DNA of 64,000 nt from an uncultured Mucispirillum sp. (GTDB lineage Bacteria > Chrysiogenota > Deferribacteres > Deferribacterales > Mucispirillaceae): NCBI GenBank assembly GCA_944326705.1, contig CALVEY010000010.1, positions 1 through 64,000 of the forward strand. The letters are read 5' to 3'. Below the pieces are notes generated by a model. That model saw only the letters and a list, made by a program, of their open reading frames with translations. It did no database searches and was not told the origin of the DNA. This document shows, piece after piece, positions 1 through 9,167 of this stretch (positions within the stretch are counted from its first letter, which is position 1; each line of letters starts with the position of its first letter). Made by a program: the position numbers and the translations under genes.

Positions 1-140
1 GCAAACGAAGGAACTATCATAGATATTATATAAAAATTTATTATATTATAATTATATATCTTTTTTATATTCTTCGCCACGCTCATAATAGACATTGTGT
101 GCGTTACAGCAATTGATTTAATATCACATATTTATATATT
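1..140. repeat. Dispersed repeat family A, copy 1 (cut by window edge)
   Basis: This stretch resembles 2930-3055: both have an AAACGAAG-AACTATCAT start, an AT-rich middle and a TTCTTCGC...GCTCA-AATAGACA core, then similar AT-rich sequence. The copy runs into the last codons of the exported FG-GAP-like gene, whose stop is at 132. The same core occurs four times in the 14.9-15.8 kb array. No coding potential is evident. Its function is unknown; the short core hairpin and its position at a gene 3' end would suit a 3' UTR or terminator-like role. Confidence 0.6.
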
Positions 141-1733
141 ACTGTCTATTACATATAAATATGATTTGCTTAATCCATTTTTATTTTTAGATACGATATA
201 TGCTAAATGGCTTCCGTCACTTGTTACATCAATTTCTGCTACTGCTGTGCCTGAAAGATTTTTTTCCCACACTGGCACCATTTTATCTGTAAAGAAATAT
301 GAGCCGATTTTAGCAGCTTTATACTTGCCTATAACATTCATTTTTACAAGTTTATTTGAATAAAGCATAATAGAGCCGTCTGGCATTTGTATTATTCTCT
401 GATATACAGGCACTATAATACTTTGTTCATCATAAACGAAAAAGCCTGCACTATCCCCTGTTGCTGCAACATTTACACCAGTATTAAGTTTTTCAGAATA
501 TTCCAGATAGTTTGGAGTGTTGCCACAGTCTAATTCTTTATATATTTTAATATTTTCTCCATCACTTAAACTTAATTCGCCATGCCTGTTAAAAAACATT
601 ATTTCATCATCTCTATTTTCGCTGCCCTTTATTAAACCAAACCCATATATAGCTGCACCATAGCTGCGGCTGTAAGGGGTTGAAAATGAATATTTATTTT
701 CATCTTTTTTATATTCAACACCATATATCATACCAGTCATAGCACCTTCTGTATAACTCTGGCATATAATATTTTTTTTACCAGCCACATAATAAGTGCG
801 GAAAAAGTATGGTATATCTTTCTGCAGTATTTTAAATTCGCCGTTATCATATTCAAATATATATGATGCAGGCTGATTTTTCTTAGTCACTGCTGAAATA
901 AATAATTCATCTTTTCCATTATTATTTAAATCTACTGCTTCAATATTCACTATATTTTCAGCAATAGAGTTGATAGATGTTTTTTCTACAAGCACATCTT
1001 CTTTTATTTCATAAACTATTACTGATGACCTTTCATTAATTGCAACTAAATATCCATTTTCCTTACCTGTAAAATAGCCTATAGCCATACCATAAGCAGA
1101 TGTTTCTATTTTATATGGTTTTAATGCATCTACATTTTTTGCAGTTGTAATTATTTTAACACCTTTTACAGCTATCTCATCAGAAAATATTTCATTTCCT
1201 TTATAAGTAAGGCTGCATTTTGCAGTATTATCACCTTGTTTTTCTCTGCCGCATACTATGCTGTAATCAGATGAATCACTTTCTACTAATGCTCCCTGTT
1301 TAAATAAAGCATATCTTAGCTGTGCTGTTTCACTTTCTTCTAAAAGGTTTGTTTTAATGCTTACAGGTACAGGATAAATATGAGATATTTGGTTGCCTTT
1401 GCCTATCCCTTTATTTTCTTTTATGCTGCATATACTGTATTTTTCTTCTACTCTATTTATTATGATTTTACCTGTTTCAACTTTTTTTCTGCCTAATGAT
1501 TTACCAGTTACTGGGTGTAAAAGTTCCTGGCCGTCTTTTGTAGTGATAAACTCCATGCCTTTAACTACATTAGCATTTTTACCTAAATCAATAGTTACAT
1601 CTTTGCCGCTGGATACAACATAACCATTTAAGCCCTGAGCCCAGCTGTCTAGCCGCGCAGCAAAGCTGTCAAAAGTTTCTTTTGCATATAATATATTTGG
1701 AATAAGGATAAGTATTAAAATTAATTTTTTCAT
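132..1733 (-). CDS. Exported protein with FG-GAP/VCBS-like repeats
   Basis: A 533-residue protein with a clear Sec signal peptide (MKKLILILILIPNILYA, cleavage probably near residue 17). Residues about 25-110 look like the C-terminal domain of flagellar assembly protein T: DLG, then VKGMEF, then HPVTGKSLG, then a GKIII strand. The rest is beta-rich with a calcium-loop-like motif (DLNNNGKDELF, around residue 275) typical of FG-GAP/VCBS propeller repeats. The product is probably periplasmic or surface-exposed. I do not recognise a specific function. It lies 10 bp downstream of thiS on the same strand but has no evident link to thiamine synthesis. The 3' end overlaps a dispersed repeat. Confidence 0.8.
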   Translation of the reverse strand: MKKLILILILIPNILYAKETFDSFAARLDSWAQGLNGYVVSSGKDVTIDLGKNANVVKGMEFITTKDGQELLHPVTGKSLGRKKVETGKIIINRVEEKYSICSIKENKGIGKGNQISHIYPVPVSIKTNLLEESETAQLRYALFKQGALVESDSSDYSIVCGREKQGDNTAKCSLTYKGNEIFSDEIAVKGVKIITTAKNVDALKPYKIETSAYGMAIGYFTGKENGYLVAINERSSVIVYEIKEDVLVEKTSINSIAENIVNIEAVDLNNNGKDELFISAVTKKNQPASYIFEYDNGEFKILQKDIPYFFRTYYVAGKKNIICQSYTEGAMTGMIYGVEYKKDENKYSFSTPYSRSYGAAIYGFGLIKGSENRDDEIMFFNRHGELSLSDGENIKIYKELDCGNTPNYLEYSEKLNTGVNVAATGDSAGFFVYDEQSIIVPVYQRIIQMPDGSIMLYSNKLVKMNVIGKYKAAKIGSYFFTDKMVPVWEKNLSGTAVAEIDVTSDGSHLAYIVSKNKNGLSKSYLYVIDSNI

Positions 1734-1743
1734 ATAACCACCA

Positions 1744-1944
1744 TTAACCGCCGCCTACAAATTTTATAAGCTCTATTACTGAATTATTTTCTATAACTGT
1801 TTTATTAAATTTTTCCTTTGTGATAACATTCCCATTAACTTCTGCTATAATATTCTGTGATGAAATATTAAGCTGATTAATAATATTTTCAAGGGTTATA
1901 TTATCATTAAAATCATATAATTTTCCATTAACTTTTATCTGCAT
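1744..1944 (-). CDS. thiS: Sulfur carrier protein ThiS
   Basis: A 66-residue ubiquitin-fold protein starting MQIKVNGK and ending in the Gly-Gly tail (FVGGG) that is adenylated and thiocarboxylated during thiazole synthesis. The length is typical of ThiS. The start codon overlaps the thiF stop by one base (TAATG), indicating translational coupling. In the cell it delivers sulfur to thiazole synthase ThiG, which is not in this window. The MoaD family has the same fold and tail, but the small size and the ThiF partner favour ThiS. Confidence 0.9.
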   Translation of the reverse strand: MQIKVNGKLYDFNDNITLENIINQLNISSQNIIAEVNGNVITKEKFNKTVIENNSVIELIKFVGGG

Positions 1945-2744
1945 TATTTACCCTTTAATAAATACCTTATGGCTTCATTTGCCTGTATGTTTGCAGCTGC
2001 TGCTGTGCGCGGAGCATAAAGCCCCTGATGAAAGCCTGCTTCACTTTCAAAGTCACCTATCATTATACAGTTACTGCCTAAAGATTTCTTTGTAAACTTA
2101 TCTGTATTATAATATCCTGCAACACCTGATGCACCTATTATATAGCTGTCACGCATATTGTTTACACATTTTTCTATCATCATCATTTTAGATGTTACAT
2201 TATCAAAACATTCAAGTATTACTTGAAAACCTGCAAGTTCATCTAATATATTTTCTTCATCTAAATATATATTTGATGTTTCTATATTAATGTAAGGTGA
2301 TATTTTACATATTATTTCCTTTAAAGCATCAGTTTTATACATTCCAATATGCTCTATAAAATAAGCCTGCCTGTTTATATTTGATGGCTCAACAATATCA
2401 AAATCAATAAGCTTTATTCTTCCAAGTCCTGCTCTTGCAAGACTTATAGCAGCATTACTTCCAAGCCCGCCAAGACCGCATATTACAGCCGATGAATTTT
2501 TTAATATATTATATTCTTTTAAACCCTGCCTGCTGATAAGCTGATATTCTAAATATTCTTTATCAGGTATACTTCCTTTTTTTATTAAAGTAACCACATC
2601 ATTATTATTTATAATATAAGATATAGAAACAGGAAAAGAGTTTACTATAAATATATCTGCATTAATATTTAATTGATTGATTAAGTTTTTTATAGATAAA
2701 GAATTTTCTATTAATAATTCTCTGCCGTTTACTGTAATTTTCAT
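1944..2744 (-). CDS. thiF: ThiF-family adenylyltransferase with N-terminal ThiS-like domain
   Basis: A 266-residue E1-like enzyme. Residues 1-60 form a ThiS-like beta-grasp domain without a Gly-Gly tail. From about residue 85 there is a Rossmann ATP-binding motif (CGLGGLGSN), then DFDIVEPSNINRQ, the conserved Asp and Arg region of ThiF/MoeB. It should adenylate the ThiS C-terminus. A fused N-terminal ThiS-like domain is a known architecture (ThiF family 2). No CxxC zinc pairs of the MoeB/ThiF type are visible, which also fits that short subgroup. It is the first gene of a thiF-thiS pair with one-base overlap. Confidence 0.85.
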   Translation of the reverse strand: MKITVNGRELLIENSLSIKNLINQLNINADIFIVNSFPVSISYIINNNDVVTLIKKGSIPDKEYLEYQLISRQGLKEYNILKNSSAVICGLGGLGSNAAISLARAGLGRIKLIDFDIVEPSNINRQAYFIEHIGMYKTDALKEIICKISPYINIETSNIYLDEENILDELAGFQVILECFDNVTSKMMMIEKCVNNMRDSYIIGASGVAGYYNTDKFTKKSLGSNCIMIGDFESEAGFHQGLYAPRTAAAANIQANEAIRYLLKGK

Positions 2745-2910
2745 TTGATGAGTATATTATGTAAAAATGTAAAAGTCAAGAAATCAAGGGAAATATAGGT
2801 ATAAAATAAATGTAATATTATTATGTAGTATCTTAAAAGATTTATATTATGTTCTTTTAGCATGCAGTTATTAATAATTTAAGTTATCTAAGACTGTCTG
2901 CTCTATCTCT

Positions 2911-3055
2911 TACTAAGTTTGCAGTACAAACGAAGTAACTATCATACTTTATTTAAAAATATAACAATATCATTATATATTATTCTTTAGATTCTTCGCT
3001 TTCGCTCAGAATAGACATTTTTAGGTGTTATAGTAATTTATTTAACATCATATAT
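2911..3055. repeat. Dispersed repeat family A, copy 2
   Basis: This copy lies in the 443-bp gap between thiF and the porin terminator. It begins ACTAAGTTTGCAGTA, has CGAAGTAACTATC, an AT-rich middle, and the core AGATTCTTCGCT...CGCTCAGAATAGACA near 2992-3018. It matches 1-140 along most of its length. It matches the 15-kb array at its two ends (ACTAAGTCTGCAGTAAAGTAACTAT and the core). On the minus strand the core reads GAGCGAAAGCGAAGAA and can fold into a short hairpin with a GAAA loop. The rest of the gap (2745-2910, 3056-3130) is AT-rich with nothing I can assign. Confidence 0.65.
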
Positions 3056-3130
3056 TATTAATTAATTTGATTTTTACATGCTGCTTATAAATATTAAGTG
3101 ATTTATTAAATGTACTGCATTAAATACAAA

Positions 3131-3156
3131 AAAAGCCGCTTTATAAAAGCGGCTTT
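3131..3156 (-). terminator. Rho-independent terminator of the porin gene
   Basis: A perfect inverted repeat (AAAGCCGCTTT / AAAGCGGCTTT) lies 32 bp past the porin stop. In the minus direction it is followed by a T-run (3124-3134). Confidence 0.9.
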
Positions 3157-3187
3157 ATATATCTTATTTCACTAAACTAATCTTAGA

Positions 3188-4396
3188 TTAGAAAGTAAAT
3201 CTAGCCTGCATAACGAACAGAACTGCATTTGAGCTTAAATCGCCTTGGCTTGTGCCAAAGTAGCTGATTTGTGGAATAAGTGAGAAGTTTTTGCTTACTG
3301 CATAAGGGATTTGAACATAAGCACCATAGCTGTTTATGTTTTTAAAACCAGATACTTCGTTCATAGTAAGCTGATAACCACCACCTAAGATTGCTGAAAA
3401 TGCTTCTGTTACTTTGTAACCTAATTCAAGACCTACATTAACGCGAGAAGTATTATAAACAGTTCCTTCTGAATCAACAGATGTAATAGTACCTACTGAA
3501 GTGTGACCAAAAGCGCCGCCGTTGTATACTGTTTTAGCTTCGCCATAAAATTCTTCGTTCATACCATATCTAGCTTGGATTGCTAACCAAAGTTTGCCGT
3601 CCATAAAAGTTGGCTTAACACCTGCTACGATACCGAAAGCATGAATTGTAGTCCAGCGTGTATCTGGGTTAGTTAAAGGTCCTTGAAGTCTACCATTTAA
3701 TGCACTATAAGTAGCACCGATTTTAGCCATTAAATTTGCACCTTTATAAGTGTATGCAATAGCTAAACGAGGAATGTATTCACCACCATCAGCAAATATA
3801 TTTGAATAAATTGGCCTGTTATTTGCATCAATACCTGATTGATATACACCACCAACATTTCCTTTATTTGCAGACATATCGTTTTCAATAATTGCAATGT
3901 CTAAACCCATAACTCTATAAGCCATTTGGAAACGCCTGTTAGAAGTAGAGTTACCACCAAAACCGTTTAAGCCGCCATCTGTATCCATGATATCAGAAGA
4001 AAAACCGCTCATAGATGTTGGAGTATCAGTTTTACCAGCAACAAATGTTCCTGCATTACCGAAAGTGTAAGAACCCCAAACTTGACGGAGACCAACGCCT
4101 ACTTTGCTTTGACCAAAAGTTAAAGTATTTTCGTTAGCACCAAGTTCTACTTGACCTGCAAAGTTACCAATTTTAAATTTAGTTCCTATACGAGAGTTAC
4201 CTTGTAAGCCATAAAGAAAATCATCAGTTGCACTTGTGTCTATACTATCATCCATAGTACTATGACCATAACCTACATAGCCACGAGCTGTACCGTAGAT
4301 TTCAACAGAAGTGTCTTCGCCATTATTATAAACTTCAATAGCGAAAGCAGGAACTGCCATTAAAACAGCAGCTAAAGTTAATAAAACTTTTTTCAT
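3188..4396 (-). CDS. Outer-membrane porin
   Basis: A 402-residue protein with a Sec signal peptide (MKKVLLTLAAVLMAVPAFA, cleavage about residue 19). The mature part is rich in Gly and aromatic residues with alternating beta strands, and ends in a terminal Phe (QARFTF), the usual BAM recognition signature. It resembles general porins of about 16 strands, and I cannot name a substrate. A strong GAGGAGG ribosome-binding site precedes the start, there is a recognisable sigma-70 promoter, and a terminator follows. It is therefore a single-gene, probably highly expressed unit. It is unrelated in sequence to the barrel proteins at 50.8 and 60.2 kb. Confidence 0.85.
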   Translation of the reverse strand: MKKVLLTLAAVLMAVPAFAIEVYNNGEDTSVEIYGTARGYVGYGHSTMDDSIDTSATDDFLYGLQGNSRIGTKFKIGNFAGQVELGANENTLTFGQSKVGVGLRQVWGSYTFGNAGTFVAGKTDTPTSMSGFSSDIMDTDGGLNGFGGNSTSNRRFQMAYRVMGLDIAIIENDMSANKGNVGGVYQSGIDANNRPIYSNIFADGGEYIPRLAIAYTYKGANLMAKIGATYSALNGRLQGPLTNPDTRWTTIHAFGIVAGVKPTFMDGKLWLAIQARYGMNEEFYGEAKTVYNGGAFGHTSVGTITSVDSEGTVYNTSRVNVGLELGYKVTEAFSAILGGGYQLTMNEVSGFKNINSYGAYVQIPYAVSKNFSLIPQISYFGTSQGDLSSNAVLFVMQARFTF

Positions 4397-4427
4397 ATTT
4401 CTTAATCCTCCTCGATTAATTTATCTA

Positions 4428-4456
4428 AATATAATATCATTTTATGTAAAAGTAAA
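4428..4456 (-). promoter_or_regulatory. Putative sigma-70 promoter of the porin gene
   Basis: On the minus strand TTTACT (4451-4456) and TATATT (4428-4433) are separated by 17 bp, about 32 bp upstream of the porin ATG. The region is very AT-rich, so this is a reasonable but unproven call. The sequence from 4457 to the M23 terminator at 4683 is AT-rich, with nothing further I can support. Confidence 0.5.
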
Positions 4457-4682
4457 GAGCTTTATTGTAAAAAATGTAAAAATTTATTGACATATCAAAG
4501 AATTAAAACAAAAAGGAAAAAAATTATATAAAAAAATTACATACATATATTCTTTGTTTATATTATTTTTAATCGTAATAATATTACATTGTTATGAAAT
4601 AAGAAAACAGAATGTATTTTGAAAATTTATTTATATTATATCTAAAATCAGTATTTAAAAAATAAGCCTGAATATACAAAAA

Positions 4683-4711
4683 AACGCCTTATGCTGCATA
4701 CATAAGGCGTT
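4683..4711 (-). terminator. Terminator of the M23 peptidase gene
   Basis: An inverted repeat (AACGCCTTATG / CATAAGGCGTT) with a 7-nt loop lies 8 bp beyond the peptidase stop. On the minus strand it is followed by a T-run. Confidence 0.9.
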
Positions 4712-4718
4712 ATAATTA

Positions 4719-5657
4719 TTATATTCCAGTTTCATTTTCATCAATAATAAATTTTTGTGGGTTTACAGGTATACCGTTTACAAGCACTTCATAGTGAACA
4801 TGCGGCCCTGTGCTTCTACCTGTAGAACCAACTTTGGCTATCACATCACCTTTTTCAACTTTATCACCAACTTTTACAGTTAATGAGCTATTGTGGCCGT
4901 ATCTTGTCATGTAACCATAGCCGTGGTCAATAGTAACAATTTTACCATAGCCTGCTTTTTCCCCAGCATATACAACTATGCCTTTTGCTGTAGAGCGGAC
5001 TGGAAGACCATATCTTGCAGCAATATCTAAGCCTTCATGGAAAACTCTTCTGCCAGAAAATGGGGAAGTTCTAAATCCAAATTTAGAAGATACCCAGCCT
5101 CTTACAGGCCATATTGTAGGTGTAGAAAGCATTACAAGACGCTGTTCTTCTAAAAAGTCTACAAGTTTTGCAAGGCTAACTTCCCTTTTATTAATTTCTA
5201 TACGCATTACATCTAATGTTTCATTTAAGCTGTCAAAAAATTCCTGCTCTCTTCTATCAGAGAAAGCGAAATATTCTCTTAATATATCAACTTCCTTACC
5301 GCCAACTGCCACTTGTTTTACAACGCGGCTGCCGTCCTGATAAGAAACAAGCTCTCTTACTTTATATTCAAGCTCATCTAATGCGCTCATTTTATTATTT
5401 AATTCATCAAGCTGATGAATGTAGTTAGCAAACTGAGCATTAAAAACAGCATTATTTGTGTCGTTGCCAACAGCTGCCTGCTGCATACGGCTTTCTTTAT
5501 AAAAATTGTAAGCAATGTAAGATGATACACCAGTAGAAGCTAAAAGGAAAAGTATGATAAAGCCTACAACCCAGAAAGGTCTTTTTGAAATAAATATAGT
5601 TTTGCTTTTACCATATTTTTCAGGGTCAAAAATCATTACTGTATATTTTTTTGCCAT
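4719..5657 (-). CDS. M23-family peptidoglycan metallopeptidase, membrane-anchored
   Basis: A 312-residue protein. Residues 1-26 are basic and cytoplasmic, followed by one membrane helix (about 28-52, WVVGFIILFLLASTGVSS). A coiled-coil stretch follows (about 75-175). The C-terminal LytM/M23 domain (about 185-300) has zinc ligands in HEGLD and in the HVHYEV motif, so it looks catalytically intact. The architecture matches septal or shape-linked DD-endopeptidases with a periplasmic coiled coil. It probably cleaves peptidoglycan crosslinks or activates amidases. It is a single-gene unit with its own terminator, 243 bp from proS. Confidence 0.88.
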   Translation of the reverse strand: MAKKYTVMIFDPEKYGKSKTIFISKRPFWVVGFIILFLLASTGVSSYIAYNFYKESRMQQAAVGNDTNNAVFNAQFANYIHQLDELNNKMSALDELEYKVRELVSYQDGSRVVKQVAVGGKEVDILREYFAFSDRREQEFFDSLNETLDVMRIEINKREVSLAKLVDFLEEQRLVMLSTPTIWPVRGWVSSKFGFRTSPFSGRRVFHEGLDIAARYGLPVRSTAKGIVVYAGEKAGYGKIVTIDHGYGYMTRYGHNSSLTVKVGDKVEKGDVIAKVGSTGRSTGPHVHYEVLVNGIPVNPQKFIIDENETGI

Positions 5658-5900
5658 TACATTCTCCCTAGTTTATCAGTCATTACTCACATTATCGCCA
5701 AAAAATACCATTTCTTTAAGCATAATTAATGACATATTTTACTTACATGCTCAATATATTATATAATATAATGATTAAACATCATATTACTTTTATTTAT
5801 GACAGATTTCTTTGCAATAATCAAGCAAAAATTCTTAAAATATATAAGATACTTATAATTTGTTTTTATACATTTGTAAGTTTTTTGTTAATATTTACAC

Positions 5901-7640
5901 TTATAAAACTTTTGTATCTAATATTTCTTTTATTTTTTCTGCCACACTGCCTTCGGCATCTATTAAAATAACTTCTTTTGTTCTGCGTATTAATACTTCC
6001 ACTTTGCCTTCAGCAAGAGCTTTTTTACCAACGCTTACACGCACAGGATAGCCGATTAAATCTGCATCGTTAAATTTAACACCTGCCCTTTCATTTCTGT
6101 CATCAATTAATACATCTACACCCATATTTAAAAGGCTTTCATATATATCATCAGCTTTTTTAATAACTTCTTCATCATTTGTATTAACAGGCACAACAAC
6201 TACTTCAAAAGGTGCAATAGCTTTAGACCATATAATACCTGATTCATCATAGTTCTGCTCTATTGCGCTGGCTGCTGTTCTGCCAATACCGATACCATAG
6301 CAGCCCATAACTATAGGAATATTTTTGCCGTTTTTATCAAGAGCTTTTGCGCCCATACTTTCTGAATATTTTGTGCCAAGCTTAAATATATGGCCTACTT
6401 CTATACCTCTTGTTTCTTCATATTCTGCACCGCACACTGGGCATTTATCCCCTGCTATTGCATTACGGATATCAAAGTAGCCTTCTATTTTTGCATCTCT
6501 TTCAAGATTTACATTTTTTATATGATAGCCTTCTTTATTTGCACCAATAACAATATTTGATACATATTTTAGTGCATTATCAACATATACTTTTAAAGGC
6601 ATATTCACAGGACCTAGAGAGCCAACTGCACATCCTACCATATCCTGCACTTCATAATGTTCTGCAAACTCTGCTGATTTTGCTTTTAATATATTTTTAA
6701 CTTTTGCAAGGTTTACTTCATGGTCGCCTCTAACCATGCAGGCAATAAATACTGTTTTTTCTTCTTTGCCATAAGCTACACCTTCGCATCTTATAATCAT
6801 AGTTTTTGGAACATGTTTAATATCAACGCCTAAAAATTCTGCAACTTCTACTGCTGTATGTTTATCTTGTGTTGCCACTTCTTCTTTTGGTTTAAGTTCT
6901 GCTGTTTCTTTTTCGCCGCTGTCTACTACAACTGCTTTTTCAATATTTGCACTGTAATCGCATTTTGTGCATGACATAATTGCATCTTCACCAGTATCTG
7001 CAAGCACCATAAATTCATGAGAAAATGAACCGCCAATAGAGCCTGTATCTGCATCAACTACTTTATGGCGAAGTCCGCAGGCATTAAATACTGCCCTATA
7101 AGCATCATACATTTTTTGATAGCTTATATCTGCACCAGCATCATCTATATCAAATGAGTAAGCATCTTTCATAATAAACTCTCTGCCGCGCATTAAACCA
7201 AACCTAGGGCGCACTTCATCGCGGAATTTTGTCTGTATCTGATATAATGTAACAGGCATTTGTTTATATGAATTAACCTGAGATTTAACAATATCTGTAA
7301 TTACTTCTTCATGGGTAGGTCCAAGGCAGAATTCTCTTTCCCCTCTGTCTTTAAAACGGAGAAGCTCTTTACCAAAATGGTTCCATCTGCCAGAAAGCTG
7401 CCAAAGTTCTGCAGGCTGCACAACGCTCATTAAAAGCTCAATAGCACCCGCTTTATTCATATTTTCTCTAACAATATTTTCTACTTTGCGGATAACTTTT
7501 AAGCCTAAAGGCAGGTAGTCATATATGCCTGCTGCAACTTTTTTTATCATACCAGCTCTTAACATAAGCTGGTGACTGATAACTTCTGCTTCTGATGGAA
7601 TTTCTCTCATAGTTTGTATAAAATATCTGCTTTGTCTCAT
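5901..7640 (-). CDS. proS: Prolyl-tRNA synthetase (bacterial type with editing insert)
   Basis: A 579-residue class II aminoacyl-tRNA synthetase. It charges tRNA-Pro in the cytoplasm. Motif 2 is seen at LGPTHEEVITDIV and motif 3 at GCYGIGIGRTAASAIEQ. Between them, about residues 230-385, lies a YbaK-like editing domain that deacylates Ala-tRNA-Pro. The C-terminal 110 residues form the anticodon-binding domain (VVVVPVN, then DVLIDDR). The length is normal for bacterial-type ProS. Start MRQSRYFIQTMRE is typical of the family. Confidence 0.97.
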   Translation of the reverse strand: MRQSRYFIQTMREIPSEAEVISHQLMLRAGMIKKVAAGIYDYLPLGLKVIRKVENIVRENMNKAGAIELLMSVVQPAELWQLSGRWNHFGKELLRFKDRGEREFCLGPTHEEVITDIVKSQVNSYKQMPVTLYQIQTKFRDEVRPRFGLMRGREFIMKDAYSFDIDDAGADISYQKMYDAYRAVFNACGLRHKVVDADTGSIGGSFSHEFMVLADTGEDAIMSCTKCDYSANIEKAVVVDSGEKETAELKPKEEVATQDKHTAVEVAEFLGVDIKHVPKTMIIRCEGVAYGKEEKTVFIACMVRGDHEVNLAKVKNILKAKSAEFAEHYEVQDMVGCAVGSLGPVNMPLKVYVDNALKYVSNIVIGANKEGYHIKNVNLERDAKIEGYFDIRNAIAGDKCPVCGAEYEETRGIEVGHIFKLGTKYSESMGAKALDKNGKNIPIVMGCYGIGIGRTAASAIEQNYDESGIIWSKAIAPFEVVVVPVNTNDEEVIKKADDIYESLLNMGVDVLIDDRNERAGVKFNDADLIGYPVRVSVGKKALAEGKVEVLIRRTKEVILIDAEGSVAEKIKEILDTKVL

Positions 7641-7713
7641 AACTTTTACCTTAAATTTAAATTTTAGTCTGTCATAGTATTATATAGTGAAAAAATTATC
7701 AATAAAAAAATAA

Positions 7714-8116
7714 CTGCTTCACCCCCATTTTTTGAAACTATGATTAAAAATGCTAATTTATAATAAACTTAGTAATTATTATTTATGTATTTGTAGTATA
7801 TTTTAGACTATATTACCGCCGCAAATCTCATAAATCAATCTTTTTGTTATTTTATTACTTATGCTCCAATTGTATAAACATTCTCAATTTTTTCTCCATT
7901 GCTGCAGCAACTCGCTTCGCTCAAACAATCTGTCAGCAAATCATTCCGAAAAAATTGTTCATATACAATTAAGTCCCAAAGGTAATAAAATAACAGGGGA
8001 ACATCATTTAAAAGCGGATATAATGTCATATTAATATATAATAATTTTTAAGTTCTATTTTTAATTCTAGTAAATATTTTATTTTCATTATTCTATAGTT
8101 AAATGGGGGTAAGCAG
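7714..8116. repeat. Palindromic MITE-like element, family B, copy 1
   Basis: A roughly 400-bp non-coding element between proS and the lpxC terminator. Ends: CTGCTTCACCCCCATTT at 7714 and AAATGGGGGTAAGCAG at 8101-8116, a terminal inverted repeat with one extra base. Both sides are flanked by AAAAATAA, a possible 8-bp target duplication, although the context is AT-rich. Nested inside are two further helices. TGTTATTTTATTACTT (7845-7860) pairs with AGGTAATAAAATAACA (7980-7995). 7867-7894 pairs with 7948-7973. The loop contains CTCGCTTCGCTCAAACAATC. A second copy lies at 35499-35870. No transposase is encoded, so mobilisation would be in trans. Confidence 0.7.
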
Positions 8117-8124
8117 AAAAATAA

Positions 8125-8160
8125 ACCTGCCTTTATTTTACCTGTATAAATTAAGGCAGG
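8125..8160 (-). terminator. Terminator of lpxC
   Basis: An inverted repeat (CCTGCCTTTAT / ATTAAGGCAGG) lies 33 bp past the lpxC stop, with a U-rich tail on the minus strand. Confidence 0.75.
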
Positions 8161-8192
8161 CTGATATTTTAAACTGATAATAAGCTAACTGA

Positions 8193-9131
8193 TTATGCAG
8201 GACTAACAGAAGGGGAAGCAGTAAATGGATTAAATGAAATATTTTCTGCTGTTCTTTCCTGCATATTTTCATATTTATCAATAACTTCTTCTATTACATA
8301 GCTGTTAGTAGCTTCAAGAAGTGTTCTTGCAAACACATTATTTACCTGATGGCCTGACTTACTGGCTTTAATTTTACCCTGAAGTCTGTAGCCTATTAAT
8401 GATAAATCGCCAAACATATCAAGTATTTTATGGCGGACAAATTCATTAGGTGCTCTTAAGCCTTCTGGGTTTAATACACCTTCTTTATCATCTATAACTA
8501 TTGCATTATCAAGAGAGCCGCCTTTTGCAAGCCCCATAGACCACAATGCCTCCACCTCTCTTTTAAAACCAAAAGTGCGGGCGATACCTATTTCTTTATG
8601 GAATGTATTTTCATTATAATCATAAGTAAAAACCTGCCTGCCTATTACAGGGTGTGGATAATCAAGTTCAAAAGTTATCTGAAAACCGTCATAAGGCTCA
8701 ATTTCCACAGTTTTTCCTTCATATTCTATAGATACAGGACGGGTTACTTTTAAAATTTTTCGTGGTGCTTTCTGCTCTTTTAAGCCGACTTTTTCTATAT
8801 GCTCCATAATCTCTTTTGCAGAGCCGTCTAATATAGGCACTTCTGTTCCAGAAACAGAAACATAAGCATTATCAAGCCCAAGCCCGTAAAATGCACCAGA
8901 AAAATGCTCTATTGTGCTGATAGGCAGACCGCCGCAGTCAATAGTTGTAGCAAGCTGAGTAGAAGAAACATTATAAGGAGTAATACGAGTATATTCACAG
9001 TGACGCACATCATCACGCCTAAACTGAATACCTGTATTTTCTGGAGCAGGGCTTACTACTGCTGTAAATTCTTTGCCGCTGTGAAGACCAATTCCTTTTA
9101 TAGTAAAAGCTTTTGATAGTGTTTTTTGCAT
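8193..9131 (-). CDS. lpxC: UDP-3-O-acyl-N-acetylglucosamine deacetylase LpxC
   Basis: A 312-residue zinc deacetylase catalysing the committed step of lipid A synthesis in the cytoplasm. Family marks are GIGLHSGK near residue 15, the zinc-ligand motif TIEHFSGAFYGLGLDN near 75, and the catalytic VRHKILDMFGDLSLIG near 235. I chose the ATG at 9131 (MQKTLSKAF) because AAGGGG sits 6-8 bases upstream; an in-frame GTG at 9140 lies inside that site. A sigma-54-like promoter is placed at a suitable distance upstream. It is not part of an lpx operon here. Confidence 0.96.
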   Translation of the reverse strand: MQKTLSKAFTIKGIGLHSGKEFTAVVSPAPENTGIQFRRDDVRHCEYTRITPYNVSSTQLATTIDCGGLPISTIEHFSGAFYGLGLDNAYVSVSGTEVPILDGSAKEIMEHIEKVGLKEQKAPRKILKVTRPVSIEYEGKTVEIEPYDGFQITFELDYPHPVIGRQVFTYDYNENTFHKEIGIARTFGFKREVEALWSMGLAKGGSLDNAIVIDDKEGVLNPEGLRAPNEFVRHKILDMFGDLSLIGYRLQGKIKASKSGHQVNNVFARTLLEATNSYVIEEVIDKYENMQERTAENISFNPFTASPSVSPA

Positions 9132-9167
9132 ATATTGCACCCCTTATTTTCTACATCATTAAATATA

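Noticed and set aside
2745-2910. TPP riboswitch upstream of thiF-thiS
   Set aside because: I see no CUGAGA or THI-box core in the leader; the region is AT-rich without the expected conserved elements.
7801-8000. CTCGCTTCGCTC loop considered as a CRISPR repeat or tRNA-like fold
   Set aside because: Only one copy is present here, without regular spacing, and the fold has no cloverleaf. It is part of the palindromic element.
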